Below are positions 1 to 12,456 of a DNA stretch of 64,000 bases, piece after piece; the stretch's first letter is position 1; every line of letters starts with the position of its first letter. Below the pieces are notes generated by a model. That model ran no database searches, was not told where the DNA came from, and saw only the letters and a program-made list of their open reading frames with translations. Made by a program: the position numbers and the translations under genes. Source of the stretch: Lactifluus volemus (Eukaryota > Basidiomycota > Agaricomycetes > Russulales > Russulaceae); NCBI GenBank assembly GCA_022376515.1, contig WTXI01000029.1:124001-188000 (forward strand), written 5' to 3'.

Positions 1-1843
1 TCTGCCCATAACTCGCGGTGGTAAGACCACAGTGAGTTCGAGTTGACCCACTCTCTCCGGACGAGAACAGGTATTGTTCTAGGCTCATCCGCGATAGGAT
101 ATCCTGCACGAAGTTTGTGCGGTCTAAGCTGTGACGACCGGACGTCAGCCTTCATGATGTCAGAGAACAGTGGAAACAGAATTCATACCAGTCAAGACAA
201 TTCGTACGGAAGACCCCTTTCTGCTCCGTGATGATCTCATCCGACGTCGCATCACACATCGTAAACCCAAAGCGGTCCATGTTATCCGACATACCGTTCA
301 GTCGTCTGTCGCGCCCGTTTTAGCATCCAAAGGTGCAGGGGTGACATCCACAATACGCACCTTAAATCGTGCATGACGTTATCATGGCCACTTACACGCA
401 CAGCCTGGTGAAAATCGTAGTGGGTGATGCCAATATCGTCACCCCAAACCCCTTTGGCGATAAGCAGATGTCGCGCATACGCCGCCGTGAGGCTTGCCTC
501 GGCGTCCTTGCTCCCGAGGAGGTTGATCGCGTGGACGTAGCCATACTGCTCCGTCAAGTGCGCAAAGTGTCGTTCGAAAGCTGGCTGCGACGCTTGAGGG
601 CGGGTAATCTGAATTCGCTGGCCAAATGTCTGCAACCCCTGTTGCTCCCAGAAAACTGAGGAGTTGGAAGAGCCTAAGCATATCTACATCCAGTTTCTCT
701 GCATGGGACTTACGAGGGACGCTGCCGCGCACTTGGGTATAGCTAAAGCAGTGGTGTTCTGTGATTAACATCGTCTCTGTCTAACGCAGCTTTGATACTT
801 CCGTCCCCGGTCAGATTTTCAGATGCAGCTTACCTCAACAAATTAGCCGTGTTGCCATCGTCATCAACGCCGCGCGTGTTGAAACGGGTACCGGCACGTT
901 TAGCGCCCAAGCGAGAAAGTAGGGTGAGCGTTGCCATAGTTGGAGCTCCATTCGTTGGTGGCGCAGGGAGCGGGATCGTGAAGACGCCCACATATCCTTG
1001 GATAGTAAGAACCTATCCTATCATGGAGAAAACTGGCAAATATAAAGTTAGGGGAAGCGACTCACGATGAACTGACAGCGGTCTAGATCCTCCCGATCTT
1101 GCATGTCCAACCTCTCGCGAAAGTCAAGCAAACTGCGTACGATATACTCGTTCCACACGAATCGATCATCAAACGCGCCAAGATCCGCCGTGCCAGAATC
1201 GCGCGATAGACGCTCCGCGAGCCGCGATGAGATGTCCCAGTGTGGGCCGAGAGCATAGTAGAACGAGCCGGATGAGAGTATCTTCTTCAGCGCCGCACAG
1301 GGGTGTTCGAACACGGCCACGGCTGGCGGCTGCGCACTGTTGGGTTGCTGGAACGAGTCGCGCATCGACATGACGTCAGCTTGTTCAACGTAGCTTGGGC
1401 TCGGGAGGGCATCGCCGACGAGGGTGAGGTCGTCCCAGACAGAAGACGTCAAGCAGTAAAAGTTGACTTCGTGGATTTTAGCGACAGACTCTGGGGAGTT
1501 TGCACTCGGTCTAGTGTTCCCGACCTCGGTGGCAGACGTAATAACGGAAAGGAAGAGATCTGTTGCGGCAGTCTTCAGAAGGCTCCCTTCCCGAAACCAA
1601 AGTAAAAGGCGTACCGTCCCCGACGCAAATGAGTCCCAGGCATCCTTTAACTACTCTGCTCGTCAGGCGCACCGAGTTGGCGAGATTCACTTGATCTTTA
1701 TGAAGAAATTCAACGACAGCCTGGTATGGGTTCTCTTCGGCCGCTCGGAAAACCAAGGCTCGTCTTGGACGGCCTTTGCCTTCTTCTTGCGAGCTTGTGA
1801 CGAGATAGAGGGCCCGAGGATTTTCTACTAGGTACAGGTGCAT
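1..1843 (-). CDS. SAC-domain phosphoinositide phosphatase (synaptojanin/INP51-53 type), 3' part outside window
   Basis: Removes phosphates from phosphoinositides at cytosolic membranes (family knowledge). I read the start as ATG at 1843-1841 (MHLYLVENPRALYLVTS); exon 1 runs to about 1615, exon 2 1559-1066 (HPCAALKKILSSGSFYYA, then DDRFVWNEYIVRSLLDFRE), and exon 3 from 1012 carries IQGYVGV, AGTRFNTRGVDDDGN and NTANFVE. Further exons lead to the catalytic C-x5-R motif, FRTNCLDC/LDRTNF, which an intron at about 137-188 splits. All junctions keep frame. The gene runs off the left edge, so whether a 5-phosphatase domain follows cannot be seen; without it the protein could be a stand-alone SAC phosphatase. 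It lies about 116 bp downstream of SF3A3 on the same strand. Catalytic residues look intact. Confidence 0.85.
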
Positions 1844-1959
1844 AGCAAGGCCTAAGAGTGGGCTACTTGCCAGGTGGCCTGATATGGAAGGTGGTAAGGT
1901 GGCGTTGACCACTCAACTCGTTGGGTGACAGATTACGGTACAGCTAAGTTAGCACGGTA

Positions 1960-3782
1960 TCAAATCAGGCCCTGCTTTTTCAGGTCATCGTATGTCTTGC
2001 GGTTGTACACATTCCCCTCCTCATCCTCCAACTCCTCCATCGTCTCCTGCTCGAAGATCTCATGCCGACCCTCCCGCTTCAATCGCTCTGCCACTACAAG
2101 ACGCATGAGCATATGCGCATCGCAGTAAGACAATGAGGTACGTACAAGCCATGGCATCTTCAATCTTCGTGATTTCGTGAAAGTGCTTTGTATTCGGCAA
2201 GCCGAGAGCTCGCATACCAAATGCATGTCTTGACTCTTGGAAGTGCCGCTCAAAGTTTTTTCTGTTGCAAATTTTTAAGTGTTAATGATCTCAAGCACCT
2301 GCACCACAATAGGACACTCACCGCCCCATATAAACATGGTCCGAGCAGATCTCGCACCGGTACTCCACCCCCAGCCCGTGGAGCTTGTATAGCCAATACG
2401 GGATCGGCTTACCGTCCCACCCCATTGGTAGTTTCAACGGGTTATATATGCGCTCTTCTTCTTCCTCCTCTTCTGCGCCACCTTCAGGTCCGGCCGTTGG
2501 CTGAGGTGCGGGTGGCTTCTGCGATTCTAATATCTCCTGCTCGCGCTCCTTTGCAGTTAGCGAAAAGCGGCGCTCGACGTTCGCCTTGGTATCGTTCAGA
2601 GTCTGTGCCAAGTCACCAAGGAGTGCAGTAGCCAGATACGTCAACAGCGCAGCAGTACGATGCTTGTTCTTGGATGACGCTGTAGGCCCGTTGGGGGTAC
2701 GGGTAGCGGATGGAGGACCATTCGGGTTGGTAGGGGGTTGATCCGACGAAACTTGTTTGGAAGTAGCTTTGATGTGCTTTTTTGAGGTGAGATGAGCGTC
2801 ATATACCGTTTGCTTCGAGTACATCCTTTGGCCTTGCAAAAGGGTAAATCAAGAAGAGCGCCAAGAGGAGAGGAATACTAACAAGCTGTACACCAGATGC
2901 CCTCTCCGCTGCCATCCACCTGAGCCTTCTGACTTCCATCCGCCGTCCAACCATCGATTTCATCCGCTTCCCACTTTTTGTCAAACTCTTCAATCGTTGA
3001 AGTTTGCTTTGACTCGATGTCGAACAGGGGCTGCGTCCGGCGCATAAAGGACGTGAGGTAGGTGTTCAGCGCACCAATGTATCTGAGGTATATTGAGTAT
3101 AGGTTGAGGTGTGTTTAAGTGACGCACGTCTCATAGTCACGACAAAGTCGCGTCTCTTTGGGGATGTCCATATGAATGGGTCCCTTTTCGGAAAGTAACA
3201 AGGCATCAAGGTATTGGAGATAGCCAATCCGCTTTCCAATATTCTTCATATTGTTATAGGTAGTGTGATTCGCGTGCAAGTCGAGATACTTGCCATACAC
3301 TTCTTCTCCGGAGAACATGTTTGCTACGGCTGATAAAAGCGGGGATGAGCAGGCACAAGAATAAGTGTACTACAACCAAACTCACGGTCCTCGTAGACAT
3401 AGTCATCGTCATAATCCTCGGGATCAACTTCCTCGAGAAGGGTGGCGATATCGAACTCGACCCCATCTGCACCTGCATCAGGATATTTGTTGTGGTGCTC
3501 CTGAATTTTACCCAACCTGGTGTAAAATTCGGACAAGTCCCCTGGTTGGCTCGGGGTAGAAATTGTGTCGATCTCTAGCTTACGCGCGTCTTGATCCTGA
3601 TACGCTGAATTTAAGGTGGTGATGCGGGACGAAATGCGGTCAAGTATCTGTGCGGCTTTGTGTTCGTTCTGAAGACGGCCCTGATGAACATTTTGGGGAC
3701 GAGAAAGGACTGTATAAAGAGCTCGCTCGTATCGCTCTATTTCTTCGTGTGTCTGTCGCTGTAATTCGATGATTGAGTCCAT
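1960..3782 (-). CDS. SF3A3: Splicing factor 3A subunit 3 (SF3a60/Prp9)
   Basis: Subunit of the SF3a complex of U2 snRNP, which helps define the branch site in the nucleus. Start chosen at 3782 ([14 protein letters not shown]), as the family begins at this point; an upstream in-frame ATG at 3806 would add eight residues. Seen in order: helical N-terminal region; acidic linker ([12 protein letters not shown]); [13 protein letters not shown]; a middle exon (ALNTYL...[13 protein letters not shown]) ending in ...WCTAC; a disordered Pro/Glu-rich stretch; and the C-terminal C2H2 finger, CEIC...[11 protein letters not shown], followed by [17 protein letters not shown]. Stop at 1960. At least six exons. 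It shares a 113-bp head-to-head promoter with the FAL1 gene. I see no disruption. Confidence 0.93.
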
Positions 3783-3895
3783 TGTCAGTCTTGTTTCTTG
3801 TTTCAATTGCTTGTCACTGTTTCTCCCCGGTTACATTTAAACTCCGCTGAGATTCCCTGTTTTTCGCGCTCCTCTCTGCTTCTCTCTCATAAGTA
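3783..3895. promoter_or_regulatory. Divergent promoter shared by SF3A3 and FAL1
   Basis: Only 113 bp separate the two start codons, so both genes must be driven from this segment or from each other's 5' end. It is pyrimidine-rich on the FAL1 strand just before the FAL1 ATG (CTCCTCTCTGCTTCTCTCTC), typical of constitutive fungal promoters. I see no clear TATA box. Confidence 0.7.
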
Positions 3896-5510
<1,615 letters not shown>

Positions 5511-5849
5511 TGTCATGCTTCTTGTTTTTTTACTGCTGTAGCAGTGTTCACGCTCATCTCAGCCTGATGTATTGCGCCTACTCGCGGCCTGCTCCCTATT
5601 GTAAAGCACCTTACTTGTACATCGTCATGCATGATCCCCGCTTTGCTGTCTTTTGGACTATGAACATGAACTACTTGGTTTTCGACAAATCGGGGGAGCT
5701 TCTGAGAATATGCCCAAACTCACACTAGCTACAATATCTGAGCACGCTGTCACTTTTAAAAAACAAAAATATTAGGGGAAAATTTTTGATGATGATTTGA
5801 GTTACGCGTGCTATACCATAGACTAACAGCAAGAGATCCAATGCAACCC
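5511..5849. other. Convergent intergenic region
   Basis: The 3' flanks of FAL1 (+) and the minus-strand low-complexity gene meet here. There is a 72-codon open frame at 5510-5728, but it has no recognisable features. Nothing else seen. Confidence 0.5.
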
Positions 5850-7414
5850 TCAAAACTGTTCAATCATATTCTTCATCGCCGCTTCCAGCTCGTCAGGGTC
5901 AAAGTCGAAAGCCAAATCAAAACTCGAGTCGGGATCGGTCCCAAAGCTCTTTTCGTCCTCTGGCCGTTGCACAGCTCCGACTGGCGGGCCGTAGCACTGC
6001 GGGTAACCACCCGCGGACTGGAAGATGCACGGGACGCATTGACAGGAGGCATGGGAGAGGGAGAGAACCGCGCGGCGGCGAGAGGTGGTCGGAATGGCTT
6101 TTTGGCGGCAGAGTTGGAGAAAGTAGAGAGGAGAAAGATGATGATGATGAGGCGGTGCGTCCCGTCATGCCTAAAGCTCGTCTGGGCTGCGAGGAAGAGA
6201 GATGGGCGGAGGACGAAGAGGACGAAGAGGTGCGAGGTCTGAGGAGGAAGCGCGGGATTCAGAGTCCATAGTCGTCGTCGTCATGGTTGGCGCAGCGGAA
6301 CCTGAACGTCCTTTCAAGGACGGCACGCCTGCGACGACAGGCGGTACCAGTAGAGATGGCGCGGGCCGCGGATGCGGATGCGGTAAGTGATGCGACTGAG
6401 TCGTTGGAGCTGGGATGGGGTTCAGTGAGCAAAAGGTGGCCGCTGAGGCTGAGCCAAGTGGTGGTGGAAGCGGCGTTGGCTTGGGGGAACCGCGGTGACT
6501 CTTTGCGATGGGTGGACATCGGTCGGAGCGTGGCTGGTGGAGCGGAAGAGCGGACAGGTGTTGGTGAGGGCGGTGCAGCTCGCTTTTGAGAACGCCTTGT
6601 CGTCGCAGGGGAACGTGGTGGGACGTGTTTAATTCCGTTTTTTGGGTGTGTCGAGGGCAGCAGTTTGGCATCGTCATCGCCAGCATGAGCAAAAGTGTCG
6701 ACATCGACGTTCATGTGCACGTCGTCCGCATCTGCGTGCGTGGTAGTAGCAGCGTTTTGAGATGATGGGTTCTTTGGTTGCATTATGGGGAGACTGGAAT
6801 AACCTCCATCAGGACCTTCCGTATTCGCAACAGAATTCCTGTGGTCGCCCAGCTCGTCTGCTGAGCGCATCCGCCCTTTCCCTTAACCGTTTGCGCCCGC
6901 CCGTGTGAGCGCTTCGTATGGAGTTCAGACTCGCGCATCTTCATCCGCTTTCGAGAGTTCTCGTCCACTCGCGCTGACGCTCGGCCAAGCATATTAAGGA
7001 AGTTGGACACGTCTGTCGCAGGTATTGCAAGAACATCGTTCTGCGAACGGCTTTTAACGCGTTCTAAAGCGCGCGACCGAACAGAGCGCACGCGTGTCCG
7101 TGGTGGAAAGAAAGGATCGGAGGGTGAGGATGATCCGGCGGATGGAGCGAGCTCGAAATCAAAAGTAAGAGGTTTCGGTGCTAAATCAGAATGTTCACAC
7201 ATCATGATACAGATAAGTTTGCGCACAAAAACTCACGACGGGGGGGAACTGATGCTGCAGCCCTCAATTCTTCTATGGCCGCACAAGCTGACTGGGAATT
7301 CTGCCACTGGATGTGAGCTGCGGGAGATGAGGCAGGGTCCCTTAAAGGGGTAGAAGGCTCTTCATAGCCGTTTCGATCGAGGTTGATAGATACAACATCA
7401 TTGAGGATGGACAT
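5850..7414 (-). CDS. Unrecognised low-complexity protein
   Basis: Start at 7414 (MSILNDVVSINLDRNGYEEP). A GTGAGT..TTAG intron at about 7188-7234 joins in phase to PKPLTFDFELAPSAGSSS, followed by basic Arg/Ser-rich sequence (RTRVRSVRSRALERVKSRS) and DVSNFLNMLGRASARVDEN. Open frames continue to about 6171 (Pro/Ser/Arg-rich). A convincing acidic C-terminus, DSSFDLAFDFDPDELEAA then MKNMIEQF, ends at a TGA at 5852-5850, in the same register as the 5' exons. The central exon joins (6870-6700 and 6170-6000) are uncertain because two minus-strand frames are open. Basic disordered segments suggest a nuclear or regulatory protein, but I do not recognise a family and assign no function. Confidence 0.45.
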
Positions 7415-7697
7415 TTTCCATCCAAAACTCGAGCTCAGGTTGAGAGATGTCTTGCCGTTGATTCAAGGTATTGACAGAAGGGTTATGTCGAGCCTCAATG
7501 ACATAAAAAGCCGTAATCATACGGTGTTGCAGAAACTTTATGTTTCTCTGTGTCTAAAGCAGCGAGAGAGGGCAAGTGAAAAGAGGAACCAAGCCGACAC
7601 CGGGACGGCGGAATCCATGAACGCGTACGGTCACGTGAATCTCTTCAGTTCTCGCATCTTAACGTTCGTAACACTTGTCGCCATCTAAGAACCTTTG

Positions 7698-10415
7698 ATG
7701 TCCCAACCTGCTGACCGAATCATCCAAGTGGAGGATATGGGGGATGAGAGAATAGACACAAGTACGTTACCCTCTGCCCTAACTTTATATCCTCAGCTTC
7801 ACACAGCTCCGTCACACTTTACAGCCGGAAATCCCGATGTCCCTCCGTCAGAACAACACCAATCCTCATGGAGCCAGCCCACCTTTAGTGATGGGTCTGA
7901 ACCCATTTTCAACATGTACGTGAAAATGTCACAGGAGGAAGATGACAAAATGGCCAATCGCTGGCAAAAGGACGCAGATGGTATCCTCATTTTCGTCAGT
8001 TCCTTATGTTACCACCACACGTTTGAGCGTAGTGACCAACGTGGACACCGTAGACCGGTTTATTTTCTGCTTCCGTTGCGGCATTGCTCGCGGTCTCAAT
8101 ACAGGACTTGAGGCCAAATTCACAGGATACCTCTGCATTCTATCTCGCCAACATCTATCTACTTCTCGCCGACCCCAACATATCTCGTGCATCGATCCTT
8201 GCCAGTCCAGCCACACCACCCCCGTTCTCTCCACCGAGATACGCAATCTGGGTCAATTCATTATGGTTCCTGAGCTTGGTCATCAGCCTTACATCTGCAC
8301 TTCTGGCAACATTGTTACAGCAGTGGGCGCGTCGATATCTCACAATCACTCAACCACCGCGGTTGAGTCCACACAAGCGCGCACGGATCCGCTCATTCTT
8401 CGCAGATGGAGTGGAAAAGTTTCATCTTCCTTTGGCAGTTGAAACGTTGCCGGCCTTGTTGCACGTTTCCCTGTTCCTATTCTTTTCCGGCCTCCTTGTT
8501 TTCTTGTTCAACATCAATCACACCACCTTCAGCATCGTTTCTTGGTGGGTTGGGCTTTCTGGGGGGATATATGGATGCCTCGCGTTGCTGCCAATCTTCC
8601 ATCATGACAGCCCCTATTATGCCCTCTCACTTCATCAGCCTGGTTCCTTCTTAACGGCGTGCAATACCAAGTCTTCCGCATTCTCGCCTTCGTCACACCT
8701 TTTTGTGATTTTACCGCTGCAACGTGGTGGCTTTTTCATGATATGCGGGAAACGTATCGTGAACGGACCTCATGGGGTATAGTGAAGGCAGCCCAAGAAA
8801 GTCCTTCAAAGATGTCAGCAGAAATCGACAATCGTGTTTTGAAATGGACATTCGAGGCTCTGGACGAAGACCGCGAGCTGGAGCAGTTCTTCGAGGGAAT
8901 CCCTGCCTTCTGTACCTCACAAGTCGTCCACGAACCCAGACATATACTTGCCCAACTAAATGTTAAGGTTTTTGCTGCGGCTTGCGATGGATTCTTGATT
9001 CGTACTTTCTCATCTCATTCGCTCTCTGAGAGGATCAAAGAAAGGCGGTTCATACTCTGCATGCAGGCCATGGATGCACTCAACTCCTCATTATTTCCCC
9101 CCTATGGCTTCTTTTCACAGGTTTTTGGTCCACCTGCCATAGATGGAGTGTTGCAGTCCGTTCCAATCGGACAGTTACTCAGAAGCCGGTGCCATAGTAG
9201 CAAAGGCATAAGCGCTTTATATGCACAAACTTTAGTTGCTGGGATCATTGCAAGTGTACCAGAACGCAATGGTCGTTGGAAGTTGCTCGTGATGGATCAG
9301 TTACAAATATCAAAAGATGTTCTCGAAGAATACCTCGCACAGGGTGACAGCGTATTGCTCGCCAACTGGATCCAGTTCTTTCGCGTCTATCTCGAGCACC
9401 CTTGGAATTCTGTTTCTAACGAGATATGGCAGATTACATTGATCATTTCCAAGTTCGACATTCGAAATACGCTTCCTAGACTGCAGCACGACTTCTGTGC
9501 TTTGTGGAACCAACTGCTTAATTCCAGATCTTACACTGATTCTGTTCTGAGACCCAATTGGGATCTTTTCATCGCTTTACATCCTGTCCCAACCGCTTTC
9601 GATCCTTTCAATTCTGACCCATTCCTGGGTCAAACATTTTACTTTCCAATGTGTAACGTCCCGGGTCATCATTCCGACGACGTAACAGACGAGATCACTC
9701 ATTCACTCATTCACTCATCCCCTGTTCACCCTCCCGATGCCGATCTGAACAACATCGCCCTTGCAGTACCTGAGATACCATCCTTACCTGCAGATCATAG
9801 CCACATAAATCTCACAGAACAGTCGTCTCCACATGGTGTACCTCATGCTACCCCAATTATCCAGTCTTCCCACCTTCCTCCACCAGCCAATGTTGGAAAC
9901 ATTGACTTTGCCATTACTGTACCAGATCCAGCGCTCACCATTGAAACAGCAAGTCACGCGGACGCTCCAGTTTCTCGCCCATCGACAACTTGGAGTCTGA
10001 TACTCGACCCGCCATGGTAGCCTCGATTGCGATCTCTCCGTCGCTCCCATCTAGTCGTGGTGCCGTCGATTGGCAGTACAAGACAGACTTGGATGTTGAC
10101 TCTCCTTCGATGGTACCTGGCATTCCATCATCGTCTTCACCTGTACCAGCCTCCAGTGACGCGCGTCCTCCGGATCCTCTGATGTCCTTGGCCAGATCTC
10201 CCACATCGCAAATCGAGCTAATTACTCCTGGTTCAAGATTTTTGATGCAAGGCTCCGTCCCAGAAATCTCTTTCACACCTCCGCAGATGGCCTCTGGTTC
10301 GCAATCAAACTTGTCAGAGAATGATGGAATGTTCGATACCCATGACAACTCCCTCCTTACACACCCTGAAGATCTCGTCGACACAACACCCCCTTACGAT
10401 GATCGTCCAGAGTAA
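7698..10415 (+). pseudogene. DUF6535 membrane protein, copy A, with two frameshifts
   Basis: Family of unknown function typical of Agaricomycetes. Exons 7698-7761, 7825-7994 and from 8054. The N-terminal soluble helix (MYVKMSQEEDDKMANRWQKD) precedes four hydrophobic segments (VAALLAVSIQ; LWFLSLVISLTSALLATLL; LFLFFSGLLVFLF; VGLSGGIYGCLALLPIF). A cytosolic region with LKWTFEALDEDRELEQFF and LQHDFCALWNQL follows, then a Ser/Pro/Thr-rich tail. Against copy B, one base is missing near 8617-8640 (right after SPYY) and another near 9970-9975; the tail resumes in another frame up to 10415. Unless these are sequence errors, the product stops just after the membrane domain. Its 3' flank and the ARP2 fragment behind it are shared with copy B. 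Confidence 0.75.
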
Positions 10416-10990
10416 GATTGAAATGGTCACCTACTCTCTTTTAGTTGGACATCGTCATACGTTGTAAGGAATGTATTTGGACATCGGTAAGTTCTTTGCT
10501 TCTGAGCCGTGTCAAGGCTGAAGTGTGACTGCAGATGACGAAAACCAACTCAGCTCTAAACGTGTTTAAGGTTGTGTTACGTTTCGTATCCATACGTGGC
10601 TCTAGTACTGCTGTCCTGATTTACAAATACTTCTCACTAGTTCATCTCTATGTTTCTCTCACACCGTACGGTTTCCCAATGTTACTCCCGTACCAGTTTC
10701 CTTTTAGTACAGTTTTTCTTGCTTGATTTGTATTGCTCTGTCGTTTTTTGCTTTCTCTGCAAGTGATAAGTAGACCGCCGCTCAGGCCGTTCGCTGAATA
10801 TTGAATCGCCGCGCAGTGCGTACATTGTGGCGTTCGCCGCGATTGTATTCAATTATCGATAATACAACGACAATTATTCGAGCTGGTTGTTTCCGAGCCG
10901 TCTTGTCTCGTGACTCTGAAAAGCAGGATAAGAGCATTTCTTTGTGATGATACAGGTACATCCATCCCGTCTACGGTCTACATAGCTGCT
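10416..10990 (+). repeat. Duplicated 3' flank of the DUF6535 genes
   Basis: No gene seen. The stretch recurs after copy B (about 15170-15720) and, more diverged, after the C-terminal fragment at 28959-29350. Shared landmarks are the CTGCAGATGACGAAA block, the TACTCCCGTACCAGTTTC block and the TGCGTACATTGTGGCG block. It marks the duplicated unit as extending well beyond the coding region. Confidence 0.7.
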
Positions 10991-11035
10991 CAATTTTCAC
11001 CACAGTTCAATTTATCCTAGGTGCGTACGCCCCTG

Positions 11036-11990
11036 TTCGTGCCTTCATGATGTCCACCAAAACGGCACCCCCAAGGAAGACCATATGGTTCTTGCGTGGC
11101 GGGTCCTCGATACGAATCTTGAATTTCTGAGAGGAAAAAAACCCCGTCAGCGCCATATGAAAAAAGAAGGGAGGGAGAACAGAGAGGTGACGATGACGAG
11201 AGACAAGGGCCGGACACACACTGAGACGCGAAGAGCACGCGCGTGAGGTACAGTTGCTTCATTTCTTTTTCGAGGCAGCTAGGGAAGCCGGGGTACATGC
11301 TCAATCCTCCGGGGAGCCCGATGTGCTCATTGTACAGCTCCGCGCGGACGTCGACCGCCACGCTCGGGATCGTCTCGAAGAGCATCTCCGCGACGCCCGG
11401 TTGCTCGATGTCGACCAGGTGTGGCGGGAACATGCACTCGGGCGCCTCGAACCTTTCAGAGCCGACCTTGATCGTTCGGCCATCGGAAAAGGACGATTGG
11501 AATAGTACAAGTTCCAAGATTGAAAGATATCGGAGGCCAAGACATCGCTTGTCTATTTCACGCTGTAGCTCTCCACCAGCGTGGTGGCCTCTTCTGCCAA
11601 TTGGGTATCCATGTCGAACACCGTTTTCAACGACGCAGCGAAAGCTGCATAAGGGGATAATATAAAACGTACCTGACGTGCCAGAGCTTTTCCTTGATCT
11701 CCCGAACCGTGCTTCATATCCTCTCAGTTGCGAACAATATCATGTTCCATCGGCTGCGTGACTTGCAGGTAGTTGTGTAGCGTGGCCGCCTCGTCTTCAA
11801 TCACGATATCGTCGATGACTGCGCTCCGGAGGCACTCTTCGGCACGCAGAATCAGTCACCCTATCACGGATGGAAATACTGCGATAAATGACCATCAGCG
11901 AAAGAAACCAAAACAATCTCGTGCAGACCCACTCACGGTGCTCGGGAAAATTAGAGCCACCTTTGAGGCAGAAAGGTCGATGACTGACTG
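11036..11990 (-). pseudogene. ARP2 (actin-related protein 2) fragment, unit A
   Basis: ARP2 is a subunit of the Arp2/3 actin-nucleating complex. On the minus strand, from right to left: [122 protein letters not shown] and, after an intron-like gap, [10 protein letters not shown] and [14 protein letters not shown]. The order matches ARP2. It is broken: the conserved W of IVRNWEDM is a TGA, a second in-frame stop follows FPSVIG, LPDG is lost, and neither the start nor the C-terminal end is present. Intron-like gaps are retained, so this is a DNA-level copy rather than a retrocopy. Confidence 0.8.
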
Positions 11991-12456
11991 CGCGGATGGA
12001 TTGCTTTGTTTACGTGGATTGACGCTCATGCGTTGAATATACGCGTTTGAAAAGGGGAAAAGAGTGACCAGTTCAGTAGTATTGTCCTTTCTCTACGGTG
12101 ATTTGGGTGCGTCGCTTACTAGTAGCACGTCACCGCGTCACCTCGTATCCAGTAGGGTATTATTGTATTTTTCAGATAAATTTATTTTTCAATTTGCCAA
12201 CTTGTCTGAAAAATAAAATAAACACGTCTCTGACCTCTAGTTACCCAGTGTACTAGTTGAGTGCATTGTGCGGGTATTAAGGTTACCCTCGAACTATTTA
12301 CAAGAGGCCTGAGGGCTGTGTGACTCTACATCGAGCCTGAGGCGTAAAGATAGAAACGTGGCATACAACGTGGTTGCAACGCCGCCACAAAGTTGCCCAT
12401 GCTGCGTGTTTTGTCTACCTCTATCATCGTTTGCCATCTCTATCAATAATCCTTTG

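Noticed and set aside
6171..6704. Separate 177-codon Pro-rich gene on the minus strand
   Set aside because: It is in register with the flanking exons of the gene at 5850-7414 and is more likely an internal exon of it.
8155..8442. Extra frames in the DUF6535 regions on both strands
   Set aside because: Shadows of the conserved DUF6535 coding sequence; the same shadows occur in copy B.
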